A DNA stretch of 39,598 nt, taken from NCBI GenBank assembly GCA_002408065.1, contig DHQI01000069.1:1-39598 (forward strand), written 5' to 3'. Below the pieces are notes generated by a model. The model had not been told where the DNA came from and searched no databases. It worked only from the letters and a program-made list of their open reading frames with translations. Of the stretch, positions 7,744-16,383 are shown in pieces. A program made the translations under genes and the position numbers. The first letter of the stretch is position 1; every line of letters starts with the position of its first letter. Source of the DNA: Bacteroidales bacterium UBA5342 (GTDB taxonomy: Bacteria; Bacteroidota; Bacteroidia; Bacteroidales; UBA5342).

Positions 7744-10053
7744 ATGAATATAACACGAATAGCAGGACTCATATTGAGTCTTGTTTTGTCTGCTGTGCTG
7801 ATGGCACAGGAGAAATTTACCGTGAGCGGACATGTCACGGATGAAACAAATGGGGAGGATTTGATAGCCCTTACTGTGGTAGAACCCGGTACAACAAACG
7901 GTGCGGTGACTAACTCTTACGGATTTTACTCCCTGACTCTGGAACAGGGGAAACATCAACTGAAGTTTTCATATATCGGCTTTCAGGAGCAAATCATAGA
8001 GGTAGATTTGCAGGAGGATGATATGACCTTGAATGTAAAAATGAAAACCGGTAACTTACAGCTGAATGAAGTCACCGTAACCGGGAAACGAAAAGACGAA
8101 AATCTGAGCAATGTGCAGATGGGAATGGAGACACTGGATATGAAACAGGTCGAGAAAATGCCTGTCCTTTTGGGGGAGAAGGATATCCTGAAAACCATTC
8201 AATTGATGCCCGGCATTAGCTCTACATCCGAGGGGAGTAGTGGCTTTAGTGTGCGGGGCGGGTCGACGGATCAGAACCTTATCTTGTTGGACGAAGCACC
8301 TGTATACGGGGCGTCGCACCTGATGGGGTTCTTTTCGGTCTTTAACTCCGATGCTATCAAGGGAATGACGGTTTACAAGGGCGGTATTCCTGCCAACTAT
8401 GGAGGTCGCGGTTCTTCGGTTTTGGATATCACTATGAAGGATGGTAATAATCAGAATTTTTCGGCTTCGGGTGGTGTTGGTCTTATTTCGTCGCGTTTGA
8501 CGCTCGAAGGTCCTATTGTCAAAGATAAAATGTCCTTTATTGTTTCCGGACGACGCAGCTATGCCGACCTTATTGGCAAAGCGGCGGGTTACTTTGATGA
8601 TGATATGAACCTTTACTTTTATGACCTGAATGCCAAAGTAAACTATAAAATCAATGACAATAACCGCCTTTACCTTTCCGGTTATTTTGGTCAGGACGAT
8701 TTTGGTTTCGAAGAAATGGGAATGGGCTGGGGCAATGCTACCGGCACTTTGCGGTGGAATCATTTGTATAGCAATAAGCTGTTTTCCAATACCAGTTTGA
8801 TTTATAGTAAGTACGATTATGATTTCAATATGGGTGATGCGGCAAGTATGAGTTCCGGCATTGAAGATTACGGTTTTAAACAGGATTTCACTTTTTATCT
8901 AAACCCTGACAATACGATGAAATACGGTTTGCAAGCCACCTATCATACCTTTAATCCGGGAGAGTTATTGTTTGATGATTCTGACGATTCTGAAATAATT
9001 TTGGACAAAACTAAAGGTTTAGAAAGCGCAATGTATTGGTCAAACAATCAAAAGTTGGGAGATAAATTGTCAGCCGAATATGGTTTGCGCCTGTCGATGT
9101 TTAACCAATTTGGCGAAGGCTACAGCAATACTTATGACGATAACAATAACAAGGTTGACTCTGTCTATTACGAAAGGGGAGAGTTGATGCAGACCTATTG
9201 GAATGTGGAGCCGCGTTTGTCATTGAACTATCGTTTGTCTGATAACTCTTCGGTCAAAGCCTCGTACAATCGTATGGCGCAGTATTTACACCTTTTATCG
9301 AACAGTACCTCCAGTCAGCCAACCGATACCTGGGTGTCGAGTTCCACCAATATTGAGCCACAAATTGTATCACAATATGCTTTAGGGTATTTCCGCAATT
9401 TTTTTAACAATGACTATGAGTTCTCTGTCGAAGGGTATTACAAAACAATGGATAATGTGTTTGACTATGAGGATGGCACTGATGTATTGCTGAATGAGAA
9501 TATTGAAGCATTTATCCTTGGGGGTGAAGGGCGCAGTTATGGTTTGGAATTTTACCTGAAGAAGAAATACGGTCGGTTCACCGGATGGGCCAGTTACACG
9601 CTTTCGCGTACCGAAAACAAGATTGACGGCATCAATAACGGCGACTGGTACAACACTAAATATGATAAAACGCACGACATTTCCTTGGTTGGTAATTTCG
9701 AAATTAATAACAAGTTATCGCTCTCGGCGGCCTGGGTTTACTATACCGGAAATGCTGTGACTTTCCCTAGCGGACAGTATGAGTATGACGGGCAAATATG
9801 GCCATATTACACCGAACGCAACGGCTACCGAATGCCGGATTATCACCGTTTGGACCTAAACCTGCACGTGAATGGTAAGAAACGTGAACGCTTTCATAGC
9901 TCCTGGGATTTCTCGGTGTACAACGCATATAACAGATACAATGCCTATACGATATCATTTCAGGAAAGTGAGAGCAACCCCGGAGCCACAGAGGCCGTTC
10001 AACTGAGTTTGTTTGGCATAGTGCCATCTGTAACGTGGAACTTTAAATTTTAA
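7744..10053 (+). CDS. TonB-dependent receptor with carboxypeptidase-regulatory-like N-terminal domain
   Basis: A signal peptide ends near AQ22. A carboxypeptidase-D-regulatory-like domain spans about 25-105 (FTVSGHVTDETNGEDL; YSLTLEQGKHQLKFSYIGF). The plug domain (about 120-230) shows GFSVRGGSTDQNLILLDEAP and YKGGIPANYGGRGSSVLDI. The remainder is a 22-strand-type barrel ending in TWNFKF, with the terminal aromatic expected for barrel assembly. At 769 residues it is smaller than SusC proteins and has no SusD-like partner. Instead it is followed 5 bases later by a DUF4249 lipoprotein, a pairing common in Bacteroidota. Ligand unknown. Position behind an efflux operon suggests a shared stimulus. 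Confidence 0.93.
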   Translation: MNITRIAGLILSLVLSAVLMAQEKFTVSGHVTDETNGEDLIALTVVEPGTTNGAVTNSYGFYSLTLEQGKHQLKFSYIGFQEQIIEVDLQEDDMTLNVKMKTGNLQLNEVTVTGKRKDENLSNVQMGMETLDMKQVEKMPVLLGEKDILKTIQLMPGISSTSEGSSGFSVRGGSTDQNLILLDEAPVYGASHLMGFFSVFNSDAIKGMTVYKGGIPANYGGRGSSVLDITMKDGNNQNFSASGGVGLISSRLTLEGPIVKDKMSFIVSGRRSYADLIGKAAGYFDDDMNLYFYDLNAKVNYKINDNNRLYLSGYFGQDDFGFEEMGMGWGNATGTLRWNHLYSNKLFSNTSLIYSKYDYDFNMGDAASMSSGIEDYGFKQDFTFYLNPDNTMKYGLQATYHTFNPGELLFDDSDDSEIILDKTKGLESAMYWSNNQKLGDKLSAEYGLRLSMFNQFGEGYSNTYDDNNNKVDSVYYERGELMQTYWNVEPRLSLNYRLSDNSSVKASYNRMAQYLHLLSNSTSSQPTDTWVSSSTNIEPQIVSQYALGYFRNFFNNDYEFSVEGYYKTMDNVFDYEDGTDVLLNENIEAFILGGEGRSYGLEFYLKKKYGRFTGWASYTLSRTENKIDGINNGDWYNTKYDKTHDISLVGNFEINNKLSLSAAWVYYTGNAVTFPSGQYEYDGQIWPYYTERNGYRMPDYHRLDLNLHVNGKKRERFHSSWDFSVYNAYNRYNAYTISFQESESNPGATEAVQLSLFGIVPSVTWNFKF

Positions 10054-10058
10054 GAACG

Positions 10059-10853
10059 ATGAAAAAGCAACTATCCATTATTACCTTATTATTTGCCTTG
10101 CTACTAGTGTCCTGCGAGGAAGTAATAGAGATCGACCTTAATTCATCTGACCCGGTAATTGTAGCCGAAGGCATGATTCGTAATGATTCGTCTGCCTGGC
10201 TGAAGCTGAGCTATACCACTGATTATTTTGATGTAGAAGAATCTGAAAAAATATCTGATGCTGTGGTAAGTGTGTCCGATAATCAGGGAAATATTGAAGT
10301 GTTAAATGCATTGGGTGAGGGGATTTACGAAGCACCATTGTTAACAGGGGTAATTGGCCGTACTTATACTATGACCTTTGCCTTGGGTGACCAAAGCTAC
10401 TCAGGAAGTTCAAAACTGATGACCCCAACCAAAATACGTTCTGTTTCTTTCGAAAAAATAGAAATGGGAATGCGTACACAAGGCGCGGATTATTATCAAC
10501 CAACTATTTTTATTGCAGACAATCCGGATGAAGAGAACTATTATCGTTTTAAATTTACGATTGACGGAGAAGAGGAAGAGGGCTATTATTTATATACCGA
10601 CCGGGCGGCCGAAGATGGCGTTTTGGAATATAACCCGATGCGGGTGTTGCTCGAAGGTGAAACAGAATTATTGATAGAAGTTTTTTCGATAGATGAAGAC
10701 ACCTATACTTATTATAATCAATTAGATGATTTGATTGGCGATGGCCTGGGCTCATCTACGCCTTATAATCCTGAATCAAATTTTGGAGAGCAGGTCATGG
10801 GTTTTTTTACAGCTTTGTCTAGCGATAATTATCAAGTGCTTGTAGGCGAATAA
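10059..10853 (+). CDS. DUF4249-family lipoprotein
   Basis: A lipoprotein signal (MKKQLSIITLLFALLLVSC) with the lipobox cysteine at C19 leads into EEVIEIDLNSSDPVIVAEGM. This opening, followed by a first domain with AVVSVSDNQG and GRTYTMTFALGDQSYSGSS, is characteristic of DUF4249. The protein has 264 residues, at the short end for the family. It begins 5 bases after the receptor gene and is surely co-transcribed. Such proteins are thought to be surface or periplasmic partners of their cognate TonB-dependent receptor; the function is not established. It runs into the convergent downstream gene with only 8 bases between the ends. Confidence 0.85.
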   Translation: MKKQLSIITLLFALLLVSCEEVIEIDLNSSDPVIVAEGMIRNDSSAWLKLSYTTDYFDVEESEKISDAVVSVSDNQGNIEVLNALGEGIYEAPLLTGVIGRTYTMTFALGDQSYSGSSKLMTPTKIRSVSFEKIEMGMRTQGADYYQPTIFIADNPDEENYYRFKFTIDGEEEEGYYLYTDRAAEDGVLEYNPMRVLLEGETELLIEVFSIDEDTYTYYNQLDDLIGDGLGSSTPYNPESNFGEQVMGFFTALSSDNYQVLVGE

Positions 10854-10861
10854 AGCATAAA

Positions 10862-11464
10862 CTAACGGGTCATCCAGATCACGTCTGACAGGCTCGTTTT
10901 AGTTTTGCTTAGCTTAGTTGGAGAAAAGCTGTTGATGTACGCATCAATGGCTTTTTTTAGTAAAGCGATTTCGGCCTTGAGTTGCCAGTGTTCTCCCTTT
11001 TGGGTGTCGTAGAGAATGACAAAGAGCCGATTGGCCATGTGTTTGCGCCCTTGCTGACTTTGATTGGCGTAAAGCCAAGTAATCAATTCGTTTTGGTGTG
11101 TTTTAGCAAAATCAAAACCGTGATGAAATCCTTTAGGGAAAATACTGGTTTTATGGTCGAAAGGAATGCCGTTAATGCTAAAATCCACCAGTTTGTCGTA
11201 CTTGTTTTTATTAGGAGTTACTTCCGGATGAGTGGCAAAAAGGTATTCTACAGCCATAGCCGACCAAAAGTTGTACCAGCGATTGAGTCCGTAATTAATA
11301 AGTTCTTTATCTAAAGAGGAAAGCTTTTCGAGAAGTCTTTCAAAACTGTAAGTTTGATAAATAAAGTTGGTTTGTTTATCCCAATCATCTTGCTGTCGGT
11401 GTCCCCAATAATAAGGATAGTCCCAACGTTTTTTGAGTTCTATTTCCACACGTGTGAGATCCAT
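10862..11464 (-). CDS. Unrecognised protein with PD-(D/E)XK-like residue pattern
   Basis: This 200-residue soluble protein has no signal peptide or membrane segment. I cannot assign it to a named family. Residues E73 (SAMAVEYLF), D94 (KYDKLVDFSING) and D103-H-K105 (PFDHKTS) are spaced like the helix E, first D and D-x-K of a PD-(D/E)XK nuclease fold, and D94-D103 sit on two predicted strands joined by a turn. A basic, aromatic N-terminus and the motif RLFVILYDTQKGEHWQLKAE follow the pattern of a later core strand. Nuclease activity is inference only. It is convergent with the DUF4249 gene. Confidence 0.7.
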   Translation of the reverse strand: MDLTRVEIELKKRWDYPYYWGHRQQDDWDKQTNFIYQTYSFERLLEKLSSLDKELINYGLNRWYNFWSAMAVEYLFATHPEVTPNKNKYDKLVDFSINGIPFDHKTSIFPKGFHHGFDFAKTHQNELITWLYANQSQQGRKHMANRLFVILYDTQKGEHWQLKAEIALLKKAIDAYINSFSPTKLSKTKTSLSDVIWMTR

Positions 11465-11546
11465 GAGGGAATGGTTTACAGGGTTCTGATTTTCAGGGTT
11501 TCTTTCCTTCTACAAGATTACAAAGTCATCAAATCACTCATTTCAC

Positions 11547-11580
11547 ATTCGTAATTTCCAATTAGTAATTCGTAATTAAA
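11547..11580. repeat. AATTCGTAATTxxxAATTAG tract
   Basis: ATTCGTAATTTCCAATTAG followed by TAATTCGTAATTAAAG is a short copy of the GAATTACGAATTA family seen in longer form at 26477-26551. The stop codon of the hemerythrin gene (TTA on the plus strand, 11576-11578) is part of the tract. Confidence 0.65.
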
Positions 11581-12046
11581 GATAGTTCTTGTAATCCTGA
11601 TCGTCAATAGCCGTATGTTGTTTAAGCCAGGAAGTAAGAAAAATGATCAAATCACTAGCTACTTCAGACTTTCCTTGCACCACATCTTTACAAAACATGG
11701 CTACTTTCTTGGTAAAATTACGGTGAAGCTGTTTGTGTTCCTCAAGTTTAGGGTAGTCCATTTGTTCCAAAAGCTCCTCTTCATCAGCGAAATGTGTATC
11801 TATATATTGCAAAAGCTCATAAAGCGTTTCGTTAATAAGTTCGGAATGGGCATCTGCATCAGAATGTTTGATGAGTTCATTAGTCAGAGAAAATAATTTC
11901 TGGTGCTGTTCATCAATAATTTCGTGATTTAGGCTCAATGCATCGGACCATTGCATTAGAGAAAAAGACCTTGACGTTATTTTCTGAGTTTTAATATCCG
12001 TTGAAGTTCGCATTGTCATAGAGTTTTGTACAACAAAGGAATACAT
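11576..12046 (-). CDS. Bacteriohemerythrin (hemerythrin-domain protein)
   Basis: All seven diiron ligands expected for a bacteriohemerythrin are visible: H48 (DEQH), H85 and E89 (HFADEE), H104 and H108 (HKQLH), and H144 and D149 (QHTAIDD). The core is a four-helix bundle beginning with MQWSDALSLNHEIIDEQH. An N-terminal extension of about 30 residues without a membrane segment precedes it; Met12 or Met31 are alternative starts. The family binds O2 reversibly at a diiron site and is used for O2 storage, delivery or sensing. It is cytoplasmic. It fits a microaerobic or oxygen-sensitive lifestyle together with the rubrerythrin 1.5 kb away. Confidence 0.92.
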   Translation of the reverse strand: MYSFVVQNSMTMRTSTDIKTQKITSRSFSLMQWSDALSLNHEIIDEQHQKLFSLTNELIKHSDADAHSELINETLYELLQYIDTHFADEEELLEQMDYPKLEEHKQLHRNFTKKVAMFCKDVVQGKSEVASDLIIFLTSWLKQHTAIDDQDYKNYL

Positions 12047-12214
12047 TAAAACTCAAATATCAAAACAATGCGGTTAAAATCATAATTTATAAGTATGACA
12101 AGCGTGTGGTTAATCACAATAAAAAGAGGCCTTTATTTATGCTCCTGAAATGATATTAACACCTATTGATGGTGTTTTATAAGAAGGAAATGTCCTTTTT
12201 GTGAGATTTTTGAA

Positions 12215-13375
12215 TTAATTCTTTAACCAATCTCTATTGTCATAAATTACCTGCTTAGTATTTTCTTTAAGTATACTGGCAGCATCTAGTACCATCAGTG
12301 GATCAGCAGGATAGGTAAGTGGTTCTATACCAATAAGTTTGTAAGTCTCTGCTTGTAGAGCATTCACATCACCAAAAGCCTCGTAGCTATGATGATCAAA
12401 CACCATCTTAGCGGATACAGGGTGTGTTTTTATCAGCTGACCATCACGGGTATTGATGTAATCTACCGTGCCGCTTAGCAGGGCTTCTTTGTACTGAATA
12501 GTTTCGCGTACAGTACAAGTAATAATCTTGTAGATAGGTATTTTAATATCGTTGCCTAAGGTATCTTTGGCCACATTGCCTCTGGCGTCTAGTTGATATT
12601 TGAAACCGTCTTCAATTTCCTTTTCTTCAGTAAAACTATTACTGCGTGTATCTTCCGGCGAAACAGCGATCTGTTTTAGCGAAAGCTGAATGTAATAATC
12701 ATAGTTGATGTTTGCATCTTGTTTCGTGTCATAATCGATCCATTGTTGATTCAGATCTTTTAAGCTTATTTTTAGCAATTCCTCTTCGAATCTTTCGGGT
12801 AATGCTGCTTCTGTTTGGTTCACCATACGAAAAAGGATGTGGTTGGTTCCTTTATATATAGCCTCATCAATAAGCGTTGCCACATCTTTATAATCCGAAT
12901 AAAAGCGTTTAACAGTAGTCAATGAATTATAGGCTTCACGGGCTTTATACTTATCATTCTGCTCCAATAAATCCTTACCTTTTACGTAATAATACTCAGC
13001 AGCATTTTGTTTGGATTGAGTGATTTCTCTGGCATAATTTTTTTCTTCGTACCCTATTTCTGACAATACATCGTCAGGTAAGGTTTTTAGTAACTCCTGA
13101 CGCTTATAAAGAGAAGAGTATTGCTGATGTATCTCATTCCAAACGTCTAGTTCTCCACTTTCGGCCAAAAATTCAATCCGGTCATTGTTTAGTTTGTTTG
13201 CTTTGTGATAAGCATATTTCAGCCTGTCAACTTCCTGCTGTTTATTAGGATTCTTGCGTATTTTCTTTACGGCTGCTGTTATAGCCGGATCGAACTGTGC
13301 CTGCTTTAAATAGTGAGATGAACTACATGATGCTAATAACAGAATGAGTGAAAAAAGGATAGTATTTCGTTTCAT
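12215..13375 (-). CDS. Uncharacterised lipoprotein
   Basis: A lipoprotein signal (MKRNTILFSLILLLASC, lipobox C17) is followed by a 370-residue, largely helical mature part. Its first half resembles TPR-like helical pairs (EVDRLKYAYHKANKLNNDRI; YYYVKGKDLLEQNDKYKAR). The second half is richer in strands, with a repeated tyrosine-rich pattern (INYDYYIQLSLKQIAV). I do not recognise a named family. It stands alone, with its own upstream -7 box and divergent from rubrerythrin. Envelope location is supported; function is unknown. Confidence 0.8.
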   Translation of the reverse strand: MKRNTILFSLILLLASCSSSHYLKQAQFDPAITAAVKKIRKNPNKQQEVDRLKYAYHKANKLNNDRIEFLAESGELDVWNEIHQQYSSLYKRQELLKTLPDDVLSEIGYEEKNYAREITQSKQNAAEYYYVKGKDLLEQNDKYKAREAYNSLTTVKRFYSDYKDVATLIDEAIYKGTNHILFRMVNQTEAALPERFEEELLKISLKDLNQQWIDYDTKQDANINYDYYIQLSLKQIAVSPEDTRSNSFTEEKEIEDGFKYQLDARGNVAKDTLGNDIKIPIYKIITCTVRETIQYKEALLSGTVDYINTRDGQLIKTHPVSAKMVFDHHSYEAFGDVNALQAETYKLIGIEPLTYPADPLMVLDAASILKENTKQVIYDNRDWLKN

Positions 13376-13417
13376 TTTACTTGAATTTTGCTTGAAAGAT
13401 GATTACATTTACGCTCG

Positions 13418-13425
13418 CAAAAATA
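13418..13425 (-). promoter_or_regulatory. Possible -7 box of the lipoprotein gene
   Basis: Minus-strand TATTTTTG followed by C matches TAnnTTTG and lies about 45 bases before the lipoprotein start. No TTTG box is found at the usual 18-19 base distance, so confidence is limited. Confidence 0.3.
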
Positions 13426-13538
13426 ATAAAAGAATACCAACTAAGTTTGCAGAGCTTGGCATCTCTTTTGTTATATGTGAACCATTTTTTTGAAATATAT
13501 AATTATTCCATATTTTATTAACTAAATCTTAATCCATT

Positions 13539-14111
13539 ATGGCATCCATTAAAGGCACCCAAACAGAAAAGAATTTGCTCATGGCATTTGCCGGTGAATC
13601 ACAAGCCCGTAACCGTTACCAATTATTTGCAAACAAAGCTCGAAAAGAAGGTTATGAGCAAATTGCAGGTATTTTCGAAATTACTGCTGAACAAGAGCGT
13701 GTACACGCAAAGAAATTTTTCTCTTTCCTAGAAGGAGGCGATCTTGAGATCACAGCGACATACCCAGCGGGTATTGTAGGTACTACAGCTGAAAACCTGA
13801 TGGCTGCTTCTGCTGGTGAAAAAGAAGAGTGGGAAGAACTCTATCCTGAATTTGCCCGTGTAGCAGCAGAAGAAGGTTTCAAAGAAATAGCTGTTGCTTT
13901 CAAGATGATTGCAAAGGCAGAGGTAACTCACTCTGACCGTTACGATGCGCTTATCGAGCGTTTGAAAGCTGGTGAAGTTTTTCAAGCAGAAGAAAAAGTA
14001 CTGTGGTACTGTCGCAAATGTGGCTACATACACGAAGGTAAAGTACCGCCAAAAACGTGTCCTGCTTGTCAGCACCCTCAAGCTTATTACGAACGTAAAA
14101 CTGAAATCTAA
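13539..14111 (+). CDS. Rubrerythrin
   Basis: The 190-residue protein has the erythrin diiron domain with ligands E20 (FAGESQARNRY), E53 and H56 (EQERVH), E94 and E97 (AGEKEEWEE), and E128 and H131 (AEVTH). A C-terminal rubredoxin-like domain binds one iron through C158-x2-C161 (WYCRKCGY) and C174-x2-C177 (TCPAC). The family reduces hydrogen peroxide in anaerobes and microaerophiles, using electrons from rubredoxin or NAD(P)H reductases. Codon use looks more optimised than in neighbouring genes, suggesting high expression. It is monocistronic, with its own leader and a strong terminator. Confidence 0.97.
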   Translation: MASIKGTQTEKNLLMAFAGESQARNRYQLFANKARKEGYEQIAGIFEITAEQERVHAKKFFSFLEGGDLEITATYPAGIVGTTAENLMAASAGEKEEWEELYPEFARVAAEEGFKEIAVAFKMIAKAEVTHSDRYDALIERLKAGEVFQAEEKVLWYCRKCGYIHEGKVPPKTCPACQHPQAYYERKTEI

Positions 14112-14132
14112 AACATCTTATGTTTTGAGCAT

Positions 14133-14164
14133 AAAAAAGACGGCTGATTGGCCGTCTTTTTTTT
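14133..14164 (+). terminator. Rho-independent terminator of rubrerythrin
   Basis: GACGGC pairs with GCCGTC around a 6-base loop (TGATTG). It is extended by an A-run before and an 8-base T-run after the stem, so it could work in both directions. It starts about 20 bases after the stop codon. Confidence 0.9.
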
Positions 14165-14292
14165 GTAAACTTCTTATAATTAATTCTATTACATCATAAA
14201 TTATAAAACTGCCTTCAGAACCTGTATCAGGTATAATCTCTTACATAGGTCTGAGTTCTGTATTATTTTCTTGTTGATCATATAATACAGGC

Positions 14293-14958
14293 CTATATTC
14301 TCTCCAGAAAATCAAGCATATCTTTGTTTTCAAAAATATCCAGATCAGCCCCTTTAAGCCCCACATAGAACATTGCCTTTGCTAAATCAGTAGATGGTAT
14401 GCTGGCATTTTTTCCTAAACACTTAAACAAGGGATATAAGCCGCGGAACAAACGATAAGAGAAATTTGGTTCCTTACGCGGCTCTACCGGATAAATATAT
14501 GCCGGACGAAGGCTGTGTGCATTTTTCAGGTGACTAAGCAAGTAGTTTTCTGCCATTCCTTTTGTTTTTGCAAAAATCATGCTACTTTTTTCACTACGGT
14601 CGGCACCAGCGCCACTCAGAAAACAAAAACGGGCCTGAGGACTATGAGCTTTGAGCATATCGGCAAAAGCTATGGTGTAATCTACTGTTATTTCTTTAAA
14701 TCTCTCTTTACTAACAGCTCCAGTATATACACCAATGCAGAAGTAAACGATATCAACCTCTTTAAAGAGATTAACTTGTGCGCTGTAATCCAGAAAATCA
14801 GGGAGAACAACTTCCTGTAGTTTAGAATGGCTTAGGCCTGTTGATTTTCTTACAAAACTTATAATATGTCCTATTTCAGAGGATTGAATACACTCATGCA
14901 AGACATTACTTCCCACCATCCCGGTGGCCCCTGTGATAATGATCTTCCTGCCTTTCAT
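14293..14958 (-). CDS. NAD(P)-binding atypical SDR-family protein (HTATIP2-like)
   Basis: The N-terminal Rossmann motif GATGMVG (about residues 10-16) follows a beta strand (KIIITG). Later motifs are CIGVYTG (about 75-81), FLSGAGADRSEKS and the YLLSHLKNAHSLRPAYIYP segment typical of atypical extended SDRs. At 221 residues it matches the short HTATIP2/TIP30-like subgroup. It starts 11 bases after the metallophosphoesterase gene on the same strand, so the two are probably co-transcribed. No catalytic activity can be assigned; many relatives have lost the YxxxK pair. Confidence 0.85.
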   Translation of the reverse strand: MKGRKIIITGATGMVGSNVLHECIQSSEIGHIISFVRKSTGLSHSKLQEVVLPDFLDYSAQVNLFKEVDIVYFCIGVYTGAVSKERFKEITVDYTIAFADMLKAHSPQARFCFLSGAGADRSEKSSMIFAKTKGMAENYLLSHLKNAHSLRPAYIYPVEPRKEPNFSYRLFRGLYPLFKCLGKNASIPSTDLAKAMFYVGLKGADLDIFENKDMLDFLERI

Positions 14959-14969
14959 AATATTAAAAT

Positions 14970-16079
14970 TTAATGCTTTGACTTCAGGTTTAACACGATG
15001 ACTTCACTGCGTGTTCCTAACCTGAAAGGAGGGCCAAAAGTCCCCACGCCTTCGGATACAACAATCTTGGTTCCTTTATAGTCGTTCAGTCCACGGTTGT
15101 ACTCAAACATCCAGTCGGCAATGAAATTAAACGGAAAAATCTGTCCGGCATGTGTGTGACCTGCCAGATAGAGATCAATGCCGTTGTGTTGTGCATATCT
15201 GATGCCATTAGGAGCGTGATGTAGCAGCACTGTGGCCTTGCTCTGGTCCGGATTCAGTTTATGCAAAGTCTCTTCCACAGTAGGCATATGTGCCGATGCG
15301 TGCACATCGAAACTCTTACGATCGGCCAGCATATGAGTCAAGCCTACGATTTGTAAGCTTTTATGATGTGCTATTTGATTCTCTAAAACCTGCACACCTA
15401 CGCTGCGCATCATGGCTAATATGCTGGCATTGCCTGTAGCGTGATCGTGATTACCATCCACAAAATACACCGGAGCATCAAATTGTTTGAGCGGCTCAAA
15501 ATAGGCTTTTTCCAAAGCATATTTACTATCGAGATAGTCACCGGTGATAAAAATAACATCAGGTGATTGAGCGTTGGTTTGTGCTATTAAATGGTCTAAA
15601 AAACGCCCTGTTCTGAAATGACCGATATGAATGTCCGACAAGTGTACTGCTTTAATATCTTCATTAAGCCCCTGCAGCGGGATGTCATATTCTGTAACGC
15701 GCGTGTGGAAAGCATTCCATAGTGAATAGCCTGAAACCAGGGTTGCCAAGCCAAGACTAAGCAGCATATAATTACGGGGAGTAAAGGCAATAAACAGCTT
15801 CAACAAATCAACGCATAAAAAGGACAACACTAAGAAAACGAAAAGACCTACCAGAAATGCTGCGATGAGATAAAGAGTGTGAGGCAATCCTTCGGTAGCA
15901 TTGGTAAACAGCGCAAAACTGGTAATAAAATACAAGGGGATAAATGTAAAAAGCAAGTAATAAGGTGTACTGCTTTCGGCGCCTAGCATCCACGCAAAAC
16001 GACGTGACACATAGATGATAGCCACAACGAGAATAGCCATAAATGAGGCCAACATAAGGTAAGGGAGTATTTTTTGCAT
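14970..16079 (-). CDS. Membrane-anchored metallophosphoesterase (YkuE/YaeI-like)
   Basis: Four hydrophobic segments fill residues 1-120. The calcineurin-like domain follows with D149-x-H151 (HLSDIHIGH), D181 (FITGDYLD), N210-H211-D212-H213 (GNHDHATG), the later metal-ligand LLHHAPNG, and LAGHTHAGQ. All dimetal ligands are present, so it should be an active phosphoesterase. Relatives such as YaeI and LpxG-like enzymes act on lipid-linked substrates at the membrane; the substrate here is unknown. The co-directional SDR-like gene begins 11 bases downstream. Confidence 0.92.
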   Translation of the reverse strand: MQKILPYLMLASFMAILVVAIIYVSRRFAWMLGAESSTPYYLLFTFIPLYFITSFALFTNATEGLPHTLYLIAAFLVGLFVFLVLSFLCVDLLKLFIAFTPRNYMLLSLGLATLVSGYSLWNAFHTRVTEYDIPLQGLNEDIKAVHLSDIHIGHFRTGRFLDHLIAQTNAQSPDVIFITGDYLDSKYALEKAYFEPLKQFDAPVYFVDGNHDHATGNASILAMMRSVGVQVLENQIAHHKSLQIVGLTHMLADRKSFDVHASAHMPTVEETLHKLNPDQSKATVLLHHAPNGIRYAQHNGIDLYLAGHTHAGQIFPFNFIADWMFEYNRGLNDYKGTKIVVSEGVGTFGPPFRLGTRSEVIVLNLKSKH

Positions 16080-16102
16080 AATAAATTCAGTTTTTTACAG
16101 TA

Positions 16103-16110
16103 CAAAAGTA
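16103..16110 (-). promoter_or_regulatory. Possible -7 box of the metallophosphoesterase operon
   Basis: Minus-strand TACTTTTG matches TAnnTTTG. It lies 24 bases upstream of the start codon and falls within the palindrome TACAAAAGTA. The matching -33 TTTG box is not obvious. Confidence 0.35.
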
Positions 16111-16383
16111 CTCACTTAAAAAAAAGCAGAGTTATACAATTTCGTGTTTTCTGTATACAAATTACCGAATGGTTTTATCTTCTTCCTTTTTTGGATTGTT
16201 TTAGTGCTAATACGCCTATTTTTGTGGGGCAGATGCTTGTCTTATAATATAAAACCAGCAAGAAAACATTTGAAATTTTTAAAATGAAAGAATGAAGACT
16301 ATGGGGAGGGTGCTTCCCCCAAGATCAATTTTTTTTGTATTGATAACTGTAGAAATACTATTTTTGAATAAAAATATGCTAAT
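16111..16383. other. Intergenic region with a terminator-like hairpin
   Basis: No gene is seen between the divergent metallophosphoesterase and SDR genes. At 16302-16320, TGGGGA...TCCCCCA forms a short G-rich hairpin with a GGGTGCT loop. It is followed after about 8 bases by an 8-base T-run at 16329-16336. It lies some 50 bases upstream of the SDR start on the same strand, so it could be a leader attenuator or the end of a short RNA. Confidence 0.35.

Noticed and set aside
8056..8763. 235-codon minus-strand open frame inside the TonB-dependent receptor gene
   Set aside because: It is antisense to a well-supported receptor and its composition, rich in arginine, histidine and lysine, is typical of a shadow frame.
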